In this document: positions 58,732 through 64,000 of the stretch, piece after piece
How positions within the stretch are numbered: position 1 is the first letter of the stretch
Layout: each line of letters opens with the position of its first letter
Source of the DNA: Acanthochlamys bracteata
Lineage: Eukaryota > Streptophyta > Magnoliopsida > Pandanales > Velloziaceae
NCBI GenBank assembly: GCA_019914995.1
Contig: CM034127.1
Location: forward strand, 8,060,001-8,124,000
Direction of reading: 5' to 3'
Length of the DNA stretch: 64,000 nucleotides
The notes under the pieces: generated by a model
What the model saw: only the letters and a program-made list of their open reading frames with translations
Told to the model about the DNA's origin: nothing
Databases searched by the model: none
Program-made: the position numbers and the translations under genes

Positions 58732-60089
58732 ATGGCTTTCTTTAGCAAAGTTTTTCAAGCACAACTTGCAGTAGCAGTATTGCTGCTGCTGTTGATGATC
58801 ATGGTAGTGAGAGGTGATGTAGCCAGTGAAGAAGCCCAGTGTTCTGAGCAACTGGTAGGGATGGCGACTTGCTTGCCTTACGCGCAAGGCCAATCACTGT
58901 CGCCGACTCCAGACTGCTGCATGGGACTGAAACAGGTGCTTGCTAAATCGCCCAAGTGCTTATGCATACTAATTAAAGACCGAAATGATCCGCAACTTGG
59001 ACTGAACCTGAATCTCACCAGAGCACTTACACTGCCTTCTGTTTGTAACACTCCTGCCAACATTTCCAAATGCCCTGGTATGTATGAAAACTTCTTTTTT
59101 GTTTAGATGTTTTCTGTTCGAGAAATTTAGATGCGTGAAAGTATTTTATGGATTTCCTATGGATTATATTTTTGTAGAGTTACTGAACCTGCCGCCGAAT
59201 TCGAAAGACGCACAAATCTACAAGCAACTTGGGAATAATTCAACTGCGGCACAAGCAACTGCTCCTGCTGCTAGTACTGGTAAGCGTTTCTGTGCTTGTA
59301 ACTTTGAGCCAAATGCCTGATCACAGTGCAAGAGGAAAATCATTCTTGTAGCATTTCTGGAGTTGCCGAGCATGATTTTAGATGATTGCTTCTATGCTCA
59401 TTGTCGGGTTGCATCATACCATTGCAGCGAATTAGTTCTCCTAATTAAATAACAGATCACTCATCGTCTTTGAAATTGTCCTGAGTCCATTCTTTGATGC
59501 AGCTCTGTGCTGTTCATAAAGGTGTCCATAATAATCGAATTAGTTTTTATACATAAAACAAATGTGATTTTAAGTGATTATGTTATACAAAAAATTGAAA
59601 TTATCACAAGAATTTTTCTTAGGAAAAGCCAAGGGTCTGTTTTCGTCAAATTGCAACTGTCTGGTAAAGCTGTTGTACATTTGATTCTTCAATTGAATAC
59701 TGCTGCGAGAAGTCATAGCATTACTCAATAAAAGCAAACCATATCGAGAAGTGAATTCATTGCTCGGCCAGGACCAACTCCATAAGTTGTACTGTTACTA
59801 CTTTTACTTTCATCAGCACAAGATTAACTACACCAAGAATCTCTTTCTTTCTTTTTCTTTTTTCCTCCAATGATTCCTTCTGATGAATTTTGACGATCAA
59901 AAGATTCCATTTCTCATACTTTGATTCGCAGCTTCAGGGAACTCGTCGTCAACGGCAAACAGCAGAAACAACAGTACTGGTCCTGCTTCTGCTTCTGCTT
60001 CTACAAGAATAAGCGATTATTTAAGAGGTGAGAAGATGGTTGGTGGTGGTAGTGCTGCTGCTTTGTTCTTGTTGCATCTAGTCCTTTGA
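58732..60089 (+). CDS. GPI-anchored non-specific lipid-transfer protein (LTPG, type G)
   Basis: Three exons, 58732-59077, 59178-59279 and 59932-60089, give 201 residues in phase. Residues 1-28 are a signal peptide (hydrophobic core [15 protein letters not shown]). The eight-cysteine motif is complete: Cys37, Cys47, the pair Cys62-Cys63, the CxC pair Cys76 and Cys78, Cys105 and Cys114. [11 protein letters not shown] and [22 protein letters not shown] are typical of the YLS3/xylogen-like LTPG group, as is the following [14 protein letters not shown]. From about residue 135 the chain is rich in Ala, Ser, Asn and Thr, with NST and NSS sites and likely arabinogalactan-type modification. The C-terminus ends in a small-residue stretch (GGGSAAA) and a hydrophobic tail, fitting a GPI anchor signal. 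Such proteins sit on the outer face of the plasma membrane or in the wall and help export cuticular or suberin lipids. Substrate and tissue are not deducible. The ATG chosen starts the signal peptide. Confidence 0.92.
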
Positions 60090-62249
60090 TCTTGTTGTTG
60101 TTCATGATGTTCATCTTCTAAAAATTGAGACTAAGCTTTGTATTTTAAGGAAAAAGACTTCTTTGTAGTCGTTGCCATTAGACATGGTGTTTCGTTCTTT
60201 CTCTCTTGGTGTCTCCATTTTACTGCAAGATTTACATGATTGATTCTTCAGTGATTGATTGAAAGCAGTGGGGAATTTTCCCTCTTACATCTTTGTATTA
60301 ATGGCTGTTTATTTAATGAACCTAAATGCTCGCCTACTTATGCTGCTGTGGTGTTTGCAACATGTAACACTGACGAGAGCACTTTTTGATTGCACAGGCA
60401 TATGCTAATAACAATCCATCAATCCTCGAGTTTATATTGCAACTAACCTATGCACTAGTGTGAATATTAAGCTAAACTTATTCAGAATAACTTGATATGC
60501 AGCTCAAAAGAATTCCACGGAGGTTTACAAAGTATAATACTAAAGCTCAAGCCTCTCCAGGAACAGACATAATTCCTTGCTAAAAACTTGTACTTGGCAC
60601 ATAGCAGTGACAATATGGATTAACAAGTACGGTTTAAATTGACCCTATAATAATCACATCAAAATTATCACTTCTAACTCTATCCATATATTTATATTAA
60701 TCAAAATTGTTAATTTTAATTGAATCAATATAACAATCAGATAAAATTCGGATCGAACTATTTAACAATTAAAATTATTAAAACGAGAATTATAAAAATT
60801 AAATTCAAATAATGATAGGTGAAAATTATTATGCATCATATATCCAATACAAAAAAAATATTAGTTTTAATAAATACTATAAATTAAGTAAATATTAACA
60901 AAAATATAATAAATCAAGTAGAAATATTTAAACTAAAAAAGTCAATACCTTTTTTCAAATATTAAGTAATGTATGCTACACTTGTATTCTACATATTAGC
61001 AAAGTTATCAAAATCAAAATTTTAGGTAGGATCTTTTTACTTGAGTAGGATCATAAAATCAAATTTTTAAAATATAATTGTAAGACTTTACGTACGGATA
61101 TATTTTATAAAAAAATTTAATACCAATAAAAATCTTAAAAATAATTTTGTACATTTACAAATTTTAGAAAAAATTCTTTAAATTTTATAAAAATTCCTCT
61201 ATATTTTATATAAAATTTCTCAAAATTATACTTTTGTGAAAAACTTTTTTAAATTTTACAAAAAACTCTCTAAAATTTTATGAGAAATTCAATTAATTAC
61301 AAAATTTCTTCAAAAATAAAAATACAACATTATAAAAAATCAAATTTTACCGATTTTAAGATTTAAATCGAGATCCGAATAAAATTTTACTCAAAAAAAT
61401 TTTTGCTTTAAACATAATTGTTTTGTGTTATAGAAAATCATAAAATCATAAGATTATAAATTTTAAATCGAAATTTCAATAACCTTATATACTGGCAGAC
61501 CATAAGGGGTTATCGTCAGATTTATAACAATTTCCGGCGTCATCCACTTGAAGCATTAAAGTGAGAAATCTTTTGAACTTGTCAGAGGGATATGGAAGAT
61601 GTAGATCATCGCTCTAAAATCTCAGAATCAAACTCTTACAAAAAGGAGCTTTACCCTCAAAAGTCAGGGACGTTGAAAGTGATTTTAAGGAAAAAAATTT
61701 TCTAAAACAAAAGACATTTTTAAAATTTTTAAAAAACAAACTCCTAACTTTTTTTAACTAAAAATAATAATAATAAGAAATAATAATATGATACTTTCTA
61801 ATTTTTTTTTAAAAAAATTATAGAGTATTTTAAAATTTTATTGAAAAACATAAAATGATTGGAATTTAAAAAAAAAGTTATAAGCAATGCCAAACATCAA
61901 CTCAGAACACAGTATGCCCATTTGTTAGTAAGAATTGTACATGCAATATGATCAGAAATTGTATAATTTTGTAGTTGTGCAGCAAATATGCTAACATCTT
62001 AAATAAGAGCCATATCAATAGGATAACATTACAATAATTGACACGCCAAAAAGCTATCTACATTATATTTCACTAACCCTGTACATAATTCTATGAGATC
62101 AAAGCAATTCGGTAGCGAATTAAGATGAAAAGAAATGAGAAAGCTTGAACCCAAAACTAGCACACTACACATTAGCTAACTAGTGACATATTCCTGCCTG
62201 TAAGTGTGAATGATGAATGGAAACTATGCAAGTGTAAACAATTAAGGAC
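60090..62249. other. 3' UTR and AT-rich spacer
   Basis: After the lipid-transfer gene's 3' UTR, positions 60600-61500 are extremely AT-rich with many TTTTATAAAAA/TTTTACAAAAA words and no gene. A degraded MITE at 61672-61892 is listed separately. The 3' UTR of the next minus-strand gene occupies the right part. Confidence 0.5.
61672..61892. mobile_element. degraded Tourist-like MITE
   Basis: The left part AAAGTGATTTTAAGGAAAAA and right end AAGCAATGCCAAACATCAAC (inward GTTTGGCATTGCTT) bracket the core AATAATAATAATAAGAAATA and CATAAAATGATTGG. The layout equals the 35459 copy, with eroded termini. Confidence 0.55.
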
Positions 62250-62553
62250 TTAATGTCTTGATATTTGTTCCTGAGATCTCATGCTAGCTCGACGGGCCAC
62301 ATCCCATGGCTTTTGTGGAGCAAAGACTCCATACTGTGATGCAAAAAATGATTCATAACCTGGCGAATCAAAAGCAAACCCTGTGTGCTTCGATTTTTCC
62401 CGAGGAAGCCGAGAAATAGCATAGCTCCTGGCCTCTTCAGGCGTTAGATGGTTACCAATCTCAAGTGCCTCTAACCTAACTGTCTCTTCCTCATAATCTT
62501 TGTGAATCTCTTGGACAATTTGGTAGTCGTATGGGAAGAGCCATCTTTGAGCA
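62250..62553 (-). CDS. terminal exon of an unrecognised plant gene
   Basis: The frame ends at a stop at 62250 and opens after an acceptor (TTTTAG) at 62554, entering in phase 2; about 100 residues are encoded. It starts [20 protein letters not shown] and contains [37 protein letters not shown] and [16 protein letters not shown]. Charged and aromatic residues are balanced and codon use looks normal, so this is very probably a real exon of a conserved protein. I cannot name the family. No membrane segment or catalytic motif is visible. No convincing upstream exon was found in 62700-64000, so the rest should lie beyond the right edge or in small exons I missed. Confidence 0.6.
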
Positions 62554-62666
62554 CTAAAATCACAAAAAAGATGATGAGATACTGAAGGATAAGTAATATG
62601 CAGAATGCAAAAGAAAACATGAGAGCTTTGGCATTGCAAAGCTTTCAGATAAGTTGAATTATGCAT

Positions 62667-64000
62667 CTTAATACTGTAAGAATTATATTTAGAGCCAGAG
62701 GTGGTCTAGTTTATGTCGATGACTATAATCAAGCAGATTTAGGTTGCAACCTAAATCATAAAGCATGTCTTCCAGTTAAGGTACAAGTGATGTCATTGCC
62801 AAAGCCTGACAACAAATACACGTTTGTGCCATGATGTCATCACTTCTAAATCTTTGTCTCCTTTGGTACTCAGAAGCCTATTGTTCCTAACTTCAATCTT
62901 GTGTTAATAGCAGTTCATGACCTCACATGCATTTGTTTCTTGTAACATGTGCTGCAAAGCAATTGGAACATGATATTTCATACAGAGGTTTCTCAAAACT
63001 TAGTCATCTAAGAGGTTTATGGTGTCAACTCTATCATTCAAGATTCTCTTGATCCTCAAAAGCCTTGATAGATGAGCAAGAAACACTAACTTTGAAAGAT
63101 GAGCAAGAAAAACTAACTTTTAAAGAAGATTGAGTTCCAAATTTAATAATAGTGATACATATGCCACAAACTACGTGTAGTTTAATTCTTTATTCTCAAA
63201 GTGATATCTTACATATTATGGTATGGTGCAATGAGTTTGCACAAAAGCATCTCTGAGGCTTAGGCCAAGCCATTAAAACATCAGTATATGTTTAGAATCA
63301 TGTTGAAACTCAAGTTAAATATTTCTGTTCTGTTCTGTTCTTACTGCAGAAAAAAAAGTAACCAAATCACCACCGACGAACTTCAATAATTGCTTTTGAA
63401 ACCTACTTCATTCTTTTACTTCTAATATACACACATTGCACTCCATCCCTCTTCTTAGCATACCAAAGCTTCCATTCACTTTCACAGCTTTTTCATGATA
63501 CGAGTTCTGGGTCTGACTTAAACTGCATGTTTGCAGTGAAGTTTTGCACGTTAGCTTAAATGTATAGATCTAAACTCATACGCTCGCTTGTATCCCTACT
63601 TAAATGGCTTTTTCCCAAAGTAACTGGATCATTTAGATCTGTTTTAATTCTTGCATGCCAATAATTCGAACTTTTGTTTTATTTCATCTTGCAAATGAAA
63701 TTGTAGAACGTTTTGCATTCCTAGGCTGTTCTAAGTATTCTCACTATTGATGCTTCCTAAAACTGTATTCTGCAATACGATGGCCAGATGGTACAGAGAA
63801 CTTCTCATGTTCTAAGACCTAAAGATAGTATTCATCTTCAAGGATAACTTTAGTAAAAGTCTGACAAGAAGAAATCAATTAGCTTTGTCAGTTGCCAAAT
63901 CAATTAATCACAATGATGAGCTTATCAACTACACTATATATATATATTAAAAATCTCATATATCTGAACAAAAAGCGTTCTTTCATCAAATATCGCCACT
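62667..64000. other. probable intron or upstream region of the 62250 gene
   Basis: No exon, element or RNA gene could be supported in these 1.3 kb. A (TA)n run of about seven units lies near 63935-63948. Confidence 0.35.

Overview
This is a nuclear window from a flowering plant. The genes are split by many GT-AG introns and match land-plant families. They include a DUF1336/EDR2-like protein, a GPI-anchored lipid-transfer protein, a SWA3-type helicase with plant-typical flanks, and a plastid-targeted RsmD. Intergenic DNA is very AT-rich and full of short non-autonomous DNA transposons. I cannot name the species.

Layout. 5-5237 (-): EDR2-like DUF1336 protein, running off the left edge. 5.4-16.5 kb: gene-poor stretch with Tourist-like MITEs, a hAT-type element with an exact 8-bp target duplication, and two related Mutator-type elements with 9-bp duplications. 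16871-29002 (+): TBC-domain Rab-GAP in eight coding exons with very long introns. 29.0-36.4 kb: mostly non-genic, with three phase-compatible minus-strand exons of an unrecognised gene near 31.4-32.0 kb, a second MITE family, and a decayed Ty3/gypsy fossil interrupted by a Tourist-like MITE. 36437-40618 (-): coiled-coil protein. 41206-45111 (-): DEAD-box RNA helicase of the RH36/Dbp8/DDX49 type. 45377-52602 (+): plastid RsmD-like 16S rRNA methyltransferase. 52.6-58.7 kb: MITEs, a foldback element, a Ty1/copia reverse-transcriptase fossil and tandem repeats. 58732-60089 (+): GPI-anchored type-G nsLTP. 60.1-62.2 kb: AT-rich spacer. 62250-62553 (-): last exon of an unrecognised gene that continues toward or past the right edge.

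Functional links. The clearest is the head-to-head pair RH36 and RsmD. Their start codons are 265 bp apart, and both act on small-subunit rRNA, one in the nucleolus and one in plastids. The interval holds a site II-like TGGGCT and a telo-box core, the usual signature of ribosome-biogenesis promoters. The other genes look like ordinary independent plant loci. I saw no tRNA, rRNA or CRISPR feature and no clear case of a new biological system. The best leads are the shared promoter, the transposon cluster at 9.7-12.1 kb, and the unrecognised exons at 31.4-32.0 and 62.3 kb.

Exon boundaries were read by eye from splice signals, reading-frame continuity and remembered family sequences. No alignment was run.
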